This document shows positions 1 to 7,505 of a DNA stretch of 18,847 nt, piece by piece (position 1 is the stretch's first letter; each line of letters opens with the position of its first letter). Origin of the DNA: Vulcanimicrobiota bacterium. Lineage in GTDB: Bacteria; Eremiobacterota; Eremiobacteria; Baltobacterales; Baltobacteraceae. Where the stretch lies: assembly GCA_028287545.1 (NCBI GenBank), contig JAQBPL010000346.1:1-18847 (forward strand). The letters run 5' to 3'. A program made the position numbers and the translations under genes. The notes under the pieces were generated by a model. The model saw only the letters and a program-made list of their open reading frames with translations. It was not told the DNA's origin and ran no database searches.

Positions 1-185
1 AGATTCTCGGCCTGCTCGCCACCGGGCTCACCAACCGCGAGATCGCGCAGCGCCTGATCCTCTCCGCCCGGACCGTCGAAACCCACGTCGCGCGGGTCAC
101 CGGAAAGCTCGGCGTCAACTCCCGCGCCCGCGCCGTCGCGCGCGCCATCGCGCTCGGTTTGGTCCCTTCGCCCGCTTCGGCGTGA
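1..185 (+). CDS. LuxR-type DNA-binding response regulator, C-terminal fragment
   Basis: The window opens inside this gene, and the frame with codons from position 3 runs to a TGA at 183-185. The visible ~60 residues form a LuxR/GerE helix-turn-helix: a segment LTNREIAQRL followed by the recognition-helix block ARTVETHVARVTGKLGV. This domain binds DNA in NarL/FixJ response regulators and in LuxR-type regulators. The sensing half lies outside the window, so neither the signal nor the partner kinase can be named. The gene ends about 95 nt before the DUF2339 operon on the same strand. A GC-rich hairpin follows its stop. Domain identity is clear; the exact subfamily is not. Confidence 0.88.
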   Translation, partial: ILGLLATGLTNREIAQRLILSARTVETHVARVTGKLGVNSRARAVARAIALGLVPSPASA

Positions 186-204
186 TCGTTCAGTAAAACT
201 ACGG

Positions 205-229
205 ACGGCCGCGGCCACGCGGCGGCCGT
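205..229. other. GC-rich hairpin after the LuxR gene
   Basis: An 8-bp perfect inverted repeat (ACGGCCGC at 205-212 with GCGGCCGT at 222-229) surrounds a 9-nt loop and starts 20 nt after the LuxR stop. There is no T-run after it on either strand, so a standard intrinsic terminator is not supported. It could still stabilise the 3' end of the upstream transcript. Confidence 0.4.
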
Positions 230-243
230 ACGATGGGCGGGTC

Positions 244-261
244 GCGCACGCTTTCGTGCGC
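244..261 (+). other. Small hairpin in the leader of the DUF2339 operon
   Basis: Arms GCGCACG (244-250) and CGTGCGC (255-261) form a 7-bp stem with a CTTT loop. It ends just before the AAAGGGAG ribosome-binding site of the DUF2339 gene. It could protect the 5' end or be a binding site. I see no convincing -35/-10 pair in 186-280. Confidence 0.35.
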
Positions 262-280
262 TTGAAAGGGAGAACCGCTC

Positions 281-1828
281 ATGGCAGTAGAGGATCGTGA
301 CTCACAGGAATGGCGCGTCGAGTCGCTCGTCGGCTCGCGCGTGCTGCTCGGCGCGGGATTGATCTCGCTGCTCGCCGGCGCCGCGTTTTTCGTCAAACTC
401 TCCAACGATCATCAATGGATTCCGCCGCAGGTGCGCATCCTGTGCGGCTTGTTCGCCGGCCTCGTCCTGCTCTTCGGCGGCGCGTGGCAGCTCGGCAAAG
501 CGCGCACCCTGGTCGCGGAAGGCGTCACGGGCCTGGGCGCGTCGGTGCTGTACCTTTCGCTGTGGGCTGCGTACGGGCCGTTCGGCCTGATTCCGCGCGA
601 AGTCGCGCTCGCCGCGATGGTCGCGGTCTGCGCGGCCTTGGCCGCGATCTCGTGGCGGCGTAATAGTCAGAACGTCGCGCTGGCGGGCTTGGCCGGCGGG
701 TATCTCACGCCGCTGCTGCTGACAGGCGGGTCGTTTCCGCCCGCGACGCTGGCGGTCTATCTCGCGGTGCTGAGCGGCGCGATGCTCGCGCTCGCGGTGC
801 GCTGCCGCTATCGCCTTGTCGAAGCCGCGTCGTTCTGCGCCGCGCTGCTCTACGCGCCGGCGTTCGTTCCGTCCGCGGAGTGGACGCAGACGCAGAGCCT
901 GCTCACCGCGACCGCGCTGTTCGCGGAGTTCGCGGCAGGGCTGTTCTTCATCGCACGCCGCGACGCTCGCGTCGATACCGCGCGCATCGCGCTGCTGGTC
1001 GCCGAAGTGGCGGCCTATCTCGGCGTGCTGGAACTCGAACTCGGCTGGGACCAGCACATGCTCGCGTTCGCCGACGCCGCGCTCGCGGCGACGCTGCTCG
1101 CCGCGGTGGCCTTCCGCGTTCCCCCGGCGATGCGCGCGACGTATGCGTGGCTGGGCTTGGGGATCCTCACGCGGGCCGTCGACGCATGGGGCGGCTCGTC
1201 GGCCTTGACCGCGACGCTGGCGATCGAAGGCGCGAGCATGGCCTTCGCCGGCATCCGCAGCGCGCGTCCGTGGATGCGGACGGCGGGGTACGGGGTCGTC
1301 GCGCTGGCGGCGTTCGGAGCGGCAAGCCAGCTCATGGGCGACGTCGAGACGCGGGCGTTTTTCAACCGGCGCGCGTGGGATGTCGCCGCGGTCGTGGTGT
1401 CGCTCGTGATGGTGATCCGCGACGCGCGCTCGTACGGTCCGACGCTGCGGCAGTTGGAACGCGATGCAGTCGCGCCGCTTGCGGCGATCGTCGCGGTCCT
1501 GCTCGCCTTCGCGGGCGTCAGCGTGGAGGTGGTCACCGCGACCGCCGGGACCGGCGAATGGACCGCGACGACGCAGACGGCGCTCACCGCGGCATGGTCG
1601 CTCATGGCGACGGTGCTGATCGCGCTCGGATTCCGCGCGCGCTTCTCGCTCGTGCGCTGGATGGCGATCGGGCTCTTCGCGGTCACGGCCGCGAAGGTGT
1701 TCACGCTCGATCTCGTCTGGCTCGACGTCATGGCGCGCGCGGTGTCGGCGCTGGTCGTCGGCGCGGTCCTGGTGATCGTGGCGGCCGGATATCAGATCGT
1801 GATGCTGCGTGGGCGCGGTGCGCCATGA
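281..1828 (+). CDS. DUF2339 family polytopic membrane protein
   Basis: A 515-residue inner-membrane protein of unknown function. It begins with a short charged stretch (residues 1-25), then the family's hallmark segment around residues 19-50: a glycine-rich first helix running into a FFVKLSNDHQWI block, which matches DUF2339 (PF10101). The rest is a long run of hydrophobic segments, roughly fourteen, separated by short Arg-rich loops. As I recall, many DUF2339 proteins are longer and carry an N-terminal coiled coil; this is a short form without it. The ATG at 281 has a good ribosome-binding site (AAAGGGAG, about 7 nt upstream). Its TGA overlaps the next ATG as ATGA. DUF2339 is often paired with DUF3999, as here, which suggests the two proteins act together. 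The biochemical role is unknown. Confidence 0.85.
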   Translation: MAVEDRDSQEWRVESLVGSRVLLGAGLISLLAGAAFFVKLSNDHQWIPPQVRILCGLFAGLVLLFGGAWQLGKARTLVAEGVTGLGASVLYLSLWAAYGPFGLIPREVALAAMVAVCAALAAISWRRNSQNVALAGLAGGYLTPLLLTGGSFPPATLAVYLAVLSGAMLALAVRCRYRLVEAASFCAALLYAPAFVPSAEWTQTQSLLTATALFAEFAAGLFFIARRDARVDTARIALLVAEVAAYLGVLELELGWDQHMLAFADAALAATLLAAVAFRVPPAMRATYAWLGLGILTRAVDAWGGSSALTATLAIEGASMAFAGIRSARPWMRTAGYGVVALAAFGAASQLMGDVETRAFFNRRAWDVAAVVVSLVMVIRDARSYGPTLRQLERDAVAPLAAIVAVLLAFAGVSVEVVTATAGTGEWTATTQTALTAAWSLMATVLIALGFRARFSLVRWMAIGLFAVTAAKVFTLDLVWLDVMARAVSALVVGAVLVIVAAGYQIVMLRGRGAP

Positions 1829-3075
1829 TCGAAGCGTTGGCGGCAGGTGCGCTCGCCGCCGCCTTCGGCTCCCCGCTCGGCTCCATGTCGGCGGGCGGGG
1901 GCCGCTGGCGCGGCGGCGCGCAGGTCGACGTCGTGCGGGTGCGCACGCCGTATGCTCGCGTGGTGCTCCCGACCGCGATCGATCCGACGCCGATGTACGA
2001 CTATCACGACCTGCGCGTGTACGACGACCGGGGCGTCGAGATACCGTACGTCCTCGATCTTCGCGAGCCGGAGCCGCAGCGGCGCCGGCTCGCTCCCCTC
2101 GAGCGCACGTTCACGCACGGCGCGGGGACGCTCGCGATCTTCGACCGCGGTGCCGGCGCACCGCGCTGCGAGGCGCTCGCGCTGCGGGTGGAGCGCGACG
2201 CGTACTTCACCCGCGTCGCGATCGACGCGGCGGACGACGCGCGGCATTGGCGCACGATCCGCGACGACGCGCTGGTCTATCGCGTTGCGCGTGACGAAGC
2301 CGAATCACCGGTGACGTTCATGCCGACGTCCGCGCGCTACCTGCGCGTTCGCGTGCTCGACGGGCGCGCACCCTTTCCGCTCGCCGGCGTCGTGCCGCGC
2401 TCCGCGGGAACGGGCGGCCCGGCGGTCGTGCAGGCGGCGGTGACCAGCTCCGGCGAGCGGCCCGACCGCCGCACGCAGTGGTTCATTCTCGACGCGCGCG
2501 CCGCGCACGCGCGCATCGCCGCGGTGCGAATCGAAAGCGGGACGCCGTCGTTCGCGCGCACCGTCGAGGTCGAACGAAGCGACAACGGCTCCGAGTGGAC
2601 CTCGGTCGCGACGGATCGCATCGAGCGCTTCGCCGAAGGCGTGCCCCGGCTCGACGTCGAGACCGGCGACGCGGCCGGACGTTACTGGCGGATCACAATC
2701 GACGACAACGACGACGCGCCGCTCGAGGCGGTCGTCGTACGGCTGTTCGCGCGGACGAACGACATCGTCTTTCCGGTTGCGGCGGGCCGCACGTACGCGC
2801 TCCTCTACGGCGACCCCGGCCTGCAGCGTCCCGCGTACGACCTCGCGGCGCGCTTGGCGCACGAACGGTGGCGAGCCCAGCGCGCCGAGCTTGGCCCGCT
2901 GGTTCGGCGCGAGCCGGTCGCGCCGCCGCCCGGCGCCGTCGCGCCCGCGGAACCCGTGCTGCCGCGGCTGGTGACGCCGCTCTTTACCGGCGCGGTGAGC
3001 GTCCTCGCCGGCTTCGCACTACGCCTGCTTCGCAAGGGGAATCCGGGGGGCGGTGGTGGAGAAGGGGGACCGTGA
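1825..3075 (+). CDS. DUF3999 family membrane-anchored protein
   Basis: A 416-residue protein overlapping the DUF2339 gene by 4 nt (ATGA), so translation is probably coupled. It has a weakly hydrophobic N-terminus (residues 1-20, possible signal sequence) and a long beta-rich, probably periplasmic body. Around residues 215-315 a discoidin/galactose-binding-like pattern appears (WFILDARAA, VEVERSDNGSEW, RYWRITIDD). A Pro/Ala linker leads to one transmembrane helix near residues 382-400 (TPLFTGAVSVLAGFALRLL), then a short glycine-rich tail. This layout matches DUF3999 (PF13163), commonly encoded next to DUF2339. Family assignment rests on context and layout, since individual motifs are weak. The Gly-rich C-terminus is encoded by the same bases that form the ribosome-binding leader of the following kup gene. 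Confidence 0.72.
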   Translation: MIEALAAGALAAAFGSPLGSMSAGGGRWRGGAQVDVVRVRTPYARVVLPTAIDPTPMYDYHDLRVYDDRGVEIPYVLDLREPEPQRRRLAPLERTFTHGAGTLAIFDRGAGAPRCEALALRVERDAYFTRVAIDAADDARHWRTIRDDALVYRVARDEAESPVTFMPTSARYLRVRVLDGRAPFPLAGVVPRSAGTGGPAVVQAAVTSSGERPDRRTQWFILDARAAHARIAAVRIESGTPSFARTVEVERSDNGSEWTSVATDRIERFAEGVPRLDVETGDAAGRYWRITIDDNDDAPLEAVVVRLFARTNDIVFPVAAGRTYALLYGDPGLQRPAYDLAARLAHERWRAQRAELGPLVRREPVAPPPGAVAPAEPVLPRLVTPLFTGAVSVLAGFALRLLRKGNPGGGGGEGGP

Positions 3076-4943
3076 GCCAGACCCGGTCCCGTACTCCGTT
3101 GACGTTGATCGTTGCCGCTATGGGCATCGTGTTTGGCGACATCGGGACCAGCCCGCTCTACACGCTCAAGACGTGTTTCGACTTGTCGGGTGTGAAGCAG
3201 CCGGATCTGCATGCGGTGCTGGGCATCTGCTCGCTCCTATTCTGGGCGCTCGTCGTGGTCGTGTGCGTCAAGTACGTCACGTTCATCATGCGGGTCGACC
3301 ACGACGGCGAGGGCGGGATCCTGGCCCTCCTCGCGCTCGCCTCGCCGCCTCCGCAGTTCGGCACGATGATCCGCTCGGCTGGGCTGACGCTGGTCGTCGT
3401 CGTTGGCGCCTCGATGCTGCTCGGCGACGGAATGATCACCCCGGCGATCTCGGTGATCTCGGCGGTCGAAGGGATCAGCGTCATTTCGTCGGCGCTGCAG
3501 CCGTACGTCGTTCCGATCTCGCTCGTCGTAGTCGTCGCGCTGTTCGCGGTGCAGCAGCGGGGCACCGAAAAGGTCGGCGGGTTGTTCGGGCCGGTCATGG
3601 TCGTGTGGTTCATCGCGATCGCGGCGCTCGGCGCGACCGCCGTCGTTCGGCACCCCGAGATCCTCATGGCGCTCGATCCGCGCAATGCGGTCGAGTTTCT
3701 GTTTCGCAACGGGATCGCGAGCTTCATCGTGCTGGGCGGCGTCGTGCTGGCGGTGACCGGCGTCGAGGCGCTCTACGCGGACCTCTCGCACTTCGGCCGC
3801 AGGCCGATCGTGCTGGGCTGGTACTGCGTCGTCTTTCCGGCGCTGGTGCTCAACTACTTCGGCCAAGGCGCGCTGCTGCTCGCCAACCCGCACGCGCTCG
3901 CGAACCCCTTCTACGCGCTCGCGCCGACGTGGGCCCTGATCCCGCTGGTCGTCCTCGCCACCGCCGCCACGGTCATCGCCTCGCAGGCGCTCATCTCCGG
4001 GACGTTCACTTTGGTGGAGCAGGCAATCGCGTTGAATCTGGCGCCGCGGGTCAAGGTCCTCCACACGTCTCACCGCCACAAAGGGCAGGTGTTCGTCCCG
4101 TCGATCAACCGCATCGTCGCGTTCGGCTGCGCCGTGCTCATCATCAGCTTCCGCTCCAGCGACCGGCTTGCTGCCGCATACGGCCTGGCGGTGGCGTGCA
4201 CGATGCTGTGCACGTCGATCGTCTACTACGTCGTCATCACGCGCGTGCTCAACTGGAACCGGCTGCTCTCGAAGGTGCTGGTGGTCGCCTTCCTCATCGT
4301 CGACGGCAGCTTGGTGCTCTCTTCACTGCCCAAGTTTTTCGACGGCGGTTGGATTCCGGTCTCGATCAGCGCCGCGATCGTCGTCATCAGCATCACGTGG
4401 CTCGAAGGACGGCGTGCGCTCCAGAACGCGCTGGCCGCGCAGCAGATCCCGCTCGAGACGGTGGTGGAGAAGCTGCCCACAGGAATGGGCGAGCAGGGGA
4501 CGATGGTGTTCCTGACGCCCGATCCGCGCGGCGTGCCGTTCTTGGCCCGCCACCGGTGGGTGCGCGATCGCGCCCAAGAAGAGCGCATCGTCGTGATGAA
4601 CATCAGCCGCGCGCCCACGCCGTATCTCGCCGACCACGAGCGGGTGACGGTCGAGCGGTTCTCGCTGCGGCTTATCCGGGTGATCGCGCGTTTCGGCTAC
4701 ATGGAAGCGCCGCGCATCGATCCGATCCTCAAGGCAACCGCGGCGTTCGGGCTGGACCTGGATCGCGACGACACGTCGTTCTTCTATGCCGACCCGAAGA
4801 TCGAGCCGCTCGTCCCGGGCGGGATGCCTGACTGGCGCCGGGAGCTGTTCGCCACGCTGCAGCGCAACGCTCGTCCGCTTCCGGACGACTTGCGGATCAA
4901 GGCGGAGCGCCGCATCGAGCTCGGCGTCACCGTCGCGATCTGA
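3033..4943 (+). repeat. Kup duplication unit, first copy (leader plus gene)
   Basis: The tandem duplication includes more than coding sequence. The 39 nt before the kup1 GTG (3033-3071) align without gaps to the 39 nt before the kup2 GTG (4973-5011), with 31 of 39 identical by my count. Similarity stops abruptly upstream of CAAGGGGA at 3033/4973 and just after the stop codons. The unit is therefore about 1.9 kb. Confidence 0.75.
3072..4943 (+). CDS. kup: Kup-type potassium transporter, copy 1
   Basis: A 623-residue K+ uptake permease of the Kup/HAK/KT family (K+/H+ symport), almost exactly the length of E. coli Kup. The signature GDIGTSPLYT spans residues 22-31, with Asp23 in the position known to be essential in E. 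coli. A GEGGILALLAL block follows at 79-89, then about twelve membrane segments including the conserved VTGVEALYADLSHFG and ALISGTFTL motifs. The last ~180 residues are the cytosolic domain. The start is GTG at 3072, overlapping the DUF3999 stop as GTGA and preceded by a strong GGAGAAGGGGG ribosome-binding sequence. It is the first of two tandem copies. Kup homologues elsewhere are controlled by nucleotides such as c-di-AMP; nothing here shows that directly. Confidence 0.95.
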   Translation: MSQTRSRTPLTLIVAAMGIVFGDIGTSPLYTLKTCFDLSGVKQPDLHAVLGICSLLFWALVVVVCVKYVTFIMRVDHDGEGGILALLALASPPPQFGTMIRSAGLTLVVVVGASMLLGDGMITPAISVISAVEGISVISSALQPYVVPISLVVVVALFAVQQRGTEKVGGLFGPVMVVWFIAIAALGATAVVRHPEILMALDPRNAVEFLFRNGIASFIVLGGVVLAVTGVEALYADLSHFGRRPIVLGWYCVVFPALVLNYFGQGALLLANPHALANPFYALAPTWALIPLVVLATAATVIASQALISGTFTLVEQAIALNLAPRVKVLHTSHRHKGQVFVPSINRIVAFGCAVLIISFRSSDRLAAAYGLAVACTMLCTSIVYYVVITRVLNWNRLLSKVLVVAFLIVDGSLVLSSLPKFFDGGWIPVSISAAIVVISITWLEGRRALQNALAAQQIPLETVVEKLPTGMGEQGTMVFLTPDPRGVPFLARHRWVRDRAQEERIVVMNISRAPTPYLADHERVTVERFSLRLIRVIARFGYMEAPRIDPILKATAAFGLDLDRDDTSFFYADPKIEPLVPGGMPDWRRELFATLQRNARPLPDDLRIKAERRIELGVTVAI

Positions 4944-4972
4944 TCCTGCGCGGGACGGCCGCCCTGGGGGGA

Positions 4973-6880
4973 CAAGGGGAATCGGGACGGCGACGGGGGA
5001 GAAGGCTGACCGTGAGCAAGACCCGGTCCCGGCCCCCCGTGATCCTGACCATCGCAGCCCTGGGCGTCGTGTTCGGGGACATCGGGACCAGCCCGCTCTA
5101 CACCCTCAAGGTGTGCCTGGGTCTCGCGAACTCGAAGGGCGGCCTCGAGGACGTGCTCGGCATCTGTTCGCTCCTGTTCTGGGTGCTCGTCGTCGTCGTG
5201 TGCATTAAGTACGTGACGTTCATCCTGCGGGTCGATCACGACGGCGAAGGGGGCATCCTGGCGCTGCTCGCGCTCGCGTCGCCGCCCCGCGAGTTCGGCA
5301 CGACGATCAAGACGTCGGTGCTGACCGTCATCGTCATCATCGGCGGCTCGATGATGATGGGCGACGGCGTGATCACGCCGGCGATCTCCGTCATCTCGGC
5401 GGTCGAAGGCCTGCAGATCGCGTCGTCCGCGTTCGAGCCGTACGTCGTGCCGATCTCGCTCGCGGTCATCGTGGGACTCTTCGCGCTGCAGCGCAGCGGC
5501 ACCGACCGCGTCGGCAAGCTCTTCGGGCCGGTGATGTTCTTGTGGTTCGTCGTGATCGCCGTGCTCGGGGCAATCGCGATCGCCGCCCATCTCGAGGTCC
5601 TGCGCGGGCTCGATCCGCGCTACGCCGCGCACTTCATGCTGCATCGCGGTTTGGCGGGCTTTACGATCCTGGGCGGCGTCGTACTCGCAGTGACCGGCGT
5701 CGAGGCGCTCTACGCCGACCTCTCGCACTTCGGGCGCGGTCCGATCGTCACGGGCTGGTACATGCTCGTCTTTCCCGCGCTCGTCTTGAACTACTTCGGG
5801 CAAGGCGCAAACGTGCTGGCGAATCCGAGCACGATCGTGAACCCGTTCTACTCGCTGGCGCCGGCGTGGGCGCTGATCCCGATGGTCGTTCTCGCGACGG
5901 CCGCGACCGTCATCGCGTCGCAAGCGCTGATCTCCGGCACGTTCACGCTCATCGAGCAGGCGATCGCGCTCAACCTTGCGCCGCGGGTGCTCGTCAAACA
6001 CACCTCTCAGCTCTACAAAGGCCAGGTGTACGTCCCCTCGGTCAACATGCTGCTCGCGTTCGGCTGCGCGGTGCTGGTGGTCGTCTTCCAATCCAGCGAA
6101 CGGCTCGCTTCGGTGTACGGTCTCGCCGTAACGTTCACGATGCTCTGCACGTCGCTGACGTTCTACGTCGTCGTCTCGAAGGTGCTCGGCTGGAACCGCT
6201 ACGCGTCGCTCGCGCTGGTCTCTTTGTTCGTGATCGTCGACGGCAGCTTCATGCTCGCGTCGCTGCCGAAGGTGCTCCACGGCGGCTGGATCCCGATCAT
6301 GATCAGCGGAACGCTGGTGCTGTTCAGCCTCACCTGGCTGGAAGGCCGGCGCGCGCTCGCCAAGGCTCTAGCCGACCAGCAGATCCCGCTCGAGGACGTG
6401 CTGGAGAAGCTGCCTTCCGGGATGGGCGAGCAAGGGACGATGGTGTTTCTCACCCCCGATCCGCGCGGCGTGCCGTTCTTGGCCCGCCACCGCTGGGTGC
6501 GCGAACGCGCCGCCGAGGAGCGCATCGTCGTGATGAACATTTCTCGCGCCGCGACGCCGTATCTGACGGCGGGCGAGCGGGTGACGGTCGAGCGCTTCTC
6601 GCTGCGGCTCGTCCGCGTGATCGCGCGGTTCGGCTACATGGAGTCGCCGCGAATCGATCCGATCCTCAAGTCGTGCGCGGCCGCGGGGCTGGATCTCGAC
6701 CGCGACGACACGTCGTTCTTCTACGCCGATCCGAAGATCGAGCCGCTCGGCCCCGGCGGGATGCCCGACTGGCGGCGCGAGCTCTTCGCCACGCTGCAGC
6801 GCAACGCGCGACCGCTCCCCGACGATCTGCGGATCACCGCCGAGCGGCGCATCGAGCTCGGCATCACCGTCGCGATGTGA
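4973..6880 (+). repeat. Kup duplication unit, second copy (leader plus gene)
   Basis: Second copy of the unit beginning at 3033. Here the leader (4973-5011) is non-coding, whereas in the first copy the equivalent bases also encode the DUF3999 C-terminus. That makes the first copy the more likely ancestral position and the second the inserted one. Confidence 0.72.
5012..6880 (+). CDS. kup: Kup-type potassium transporter, copy 2
   Basis: A 622-residue Kup/HAK/KT family K+ permease in tandem with the previous gene. It carries the same signature (GDIGTSPLYT at residues 22-31), the GEGGILALLAL block, about twelve membrane segments and the C-terminal cytosolic domain. By eye, roughly three quarters of residues match copy 1, rising to 161 of 182 in the C-terminal domain. 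The membrane half differs more, including the segment at residues 36-48, which is one residue shorter and poorly conserved. The start is GTG at 5012 behind GGGGGAGAAGG. The stop lies 7 nt before the next gene's GTG. The copies may differ in affinity, pH range or cation choice, or may form a heterodimer; sequence alone cannot decide. Confidence 0.95.
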   Translation: MSKTRSRPPVILTIAALGVVFGDIGTSPLYTLKVCLGLANSKGGLEDVLGICSLLFWVLVVVVCIKYVTFILRVDHDGEGGILALLALASPPREFGTTIKTSVLTVIVIIGGSMMMGDGVITPAISVISAVEGLQIASSAFEPYVVPISLAVIVGLFALQRSGTDRVGKLFGPVMFLWFVVIAVLGAIAIAAHLEVLRGLDPRYAAHFMLHRGLAGFTILGGVVLAVTGVEALYADLSHFGRGPIVTGWYMLVFPALVLNYFGQGANVLANPSTIVNPFYSLAPAWALIPMVVLATAATVIASQALISGTFTLIEQAIALNLAPRVLVKHTSQLYKGQVYVPSVNMLLAFGCAVLVVVFQSSERLASVYGLAVTFTMLCTSLTFYVVVSKVLGWNRYASLALVSLFVIVDGSFMLASLPKVLHGGWIPIMISGTLVLFSLTWLEGRRALAKALADQQIPLEDVLEKLPSGMGEQGTMVFLTPDPRGVPFLARHRWVRERAAEERIVVMNISRAATPYLTAGERVTVERFSLRLVRVIARFGYMESPRIDPILKSCAAAGLDLDRDDTSFFYADPKIEPLGPGGMPDWRRELFATLQRNARPLPDDLRITAERRIELGITVAM

Positions 6881-6887
6881 CCGTGCA

Positions 6888-7505
6888 GTGATCGTCACCG
6901 TTTCACGTGCCTATGGGGCCGCCGCGCACGACGTCGCGGCTGCCGCCGCCGAGCGATTGGGGTACCGCCTAGCCGACCGCGAGCTGCCGGTCGTCGTCGC
7001 CGCCCGGTTGGGAACGTCGTCCGAGGCGGTCGAGAGCGTCGCGGACCGGCCGCCGTCGTTCGGCGAGCGCGTCTTGCAGCAGCTCGGCGGCGGCGTTCCG
7101 GAGACGGCGCAGCTGGGGTCGCAGACGGAAGACGACTTCAGCACCGACACGCGCCGGGCGATCGAAGGGGCGGTGCGCGAGGTCGCCGCGGCGGGCAACG
7201 TGATCGTCAACGGTCGTTTGGCCGGCGCGATCCTCGGCCCGCGGCCGGACGTGCTGCGCGTCTTCATCTACGCTCCCATGGCCTGGCGGATCGCGCACGT
7301 CTCCGAGTCGCTCGGCTGCGACGTAGCCCTCGCGCGCGAAGAGATCCTCCGCATCGATGAAGCGCGCCGAGCCTACGCGAAGATCCACTATCGCGTGACA
7401 TGGGGCGATCCGCGTAACTACGACCTCATGCTGGACACGTCGCGGTTCGGCATCGACGGAAGCGCGGACCTGATCGTCGCGGCCGTCCGAGCCGTCGAAG
7501 CGTGA
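6888..7505 (+). CDS. Cytidylate kinase-like family protein with altered P-loop
   Basis: A 205-residue protein of the cytidylate-kinase-like family (PF13189), a nucleoside-monophosphate-kinase fold distinct from housekeeping Cmk. Evidence is the N-terminal strand-loop-helix MIVTVSRAYG with AAERLGYRLADREL, the central NGRLAGAIL strand, and the C-terminal lid and base-binding blocks FIYAPMAWRIAHV (residues 126-138), IDEARRAYAKIHYRVTWGDP and NYDLMLDTSRFGI. The usual loop G-S-G-G-R reads G10-A-A-A-H14 here: two glycines normally expected in the phosphate-binding loop are alanine, so catalysis is doubtful and a sensor or regulatory role is possible. It starts at GTG 6888, 7 nt after kup2, with no clear ribosome-binding site, consistent with coupling. 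Its stop overlaps the MFS start (GTGA). Confidence 0.82.
   Translation: MIVTVSRAYGAAAHDVAAAAAERLGYRLADRELPVVVAARLGTSSEAVESVADRPPSFGERVLQQLGGGVPETAQLGSQTEDDFSTDTRRAIEGAVREVAAAGNVIVNGRLAGAILGPRPDVLRVFIYAPMAWRIAHVSESLGCDVALAREEILRIDEARRAYAKIHYRVTWGDPRNYDLMLDTSRFGIDGSADLIVAAVRAVEA

Noticed and set aside
205..261. Intrinsic terminator for the LuxR gene
   Set aside because: Both hairpins are strong but lack a following T-run, so they are listed only as hairpins.
880..1824. N-terminal extension of the DUF3999 frame into the DUF2339 gene
   Set aside because: The extension is Arg-rich nonsense in another frame of DUF2339. The ATG at 1825 with ATGA coupling is the natural start.
4784..6280. 498-residue open frame on the minus strand opposite kup2
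   Set aside because: It is the antisense of a well-supported Kup gene. The product is a low-complexity Arg/Asp/His/Glu-rich string with no motif, as expected from GC-rich antisense frames.
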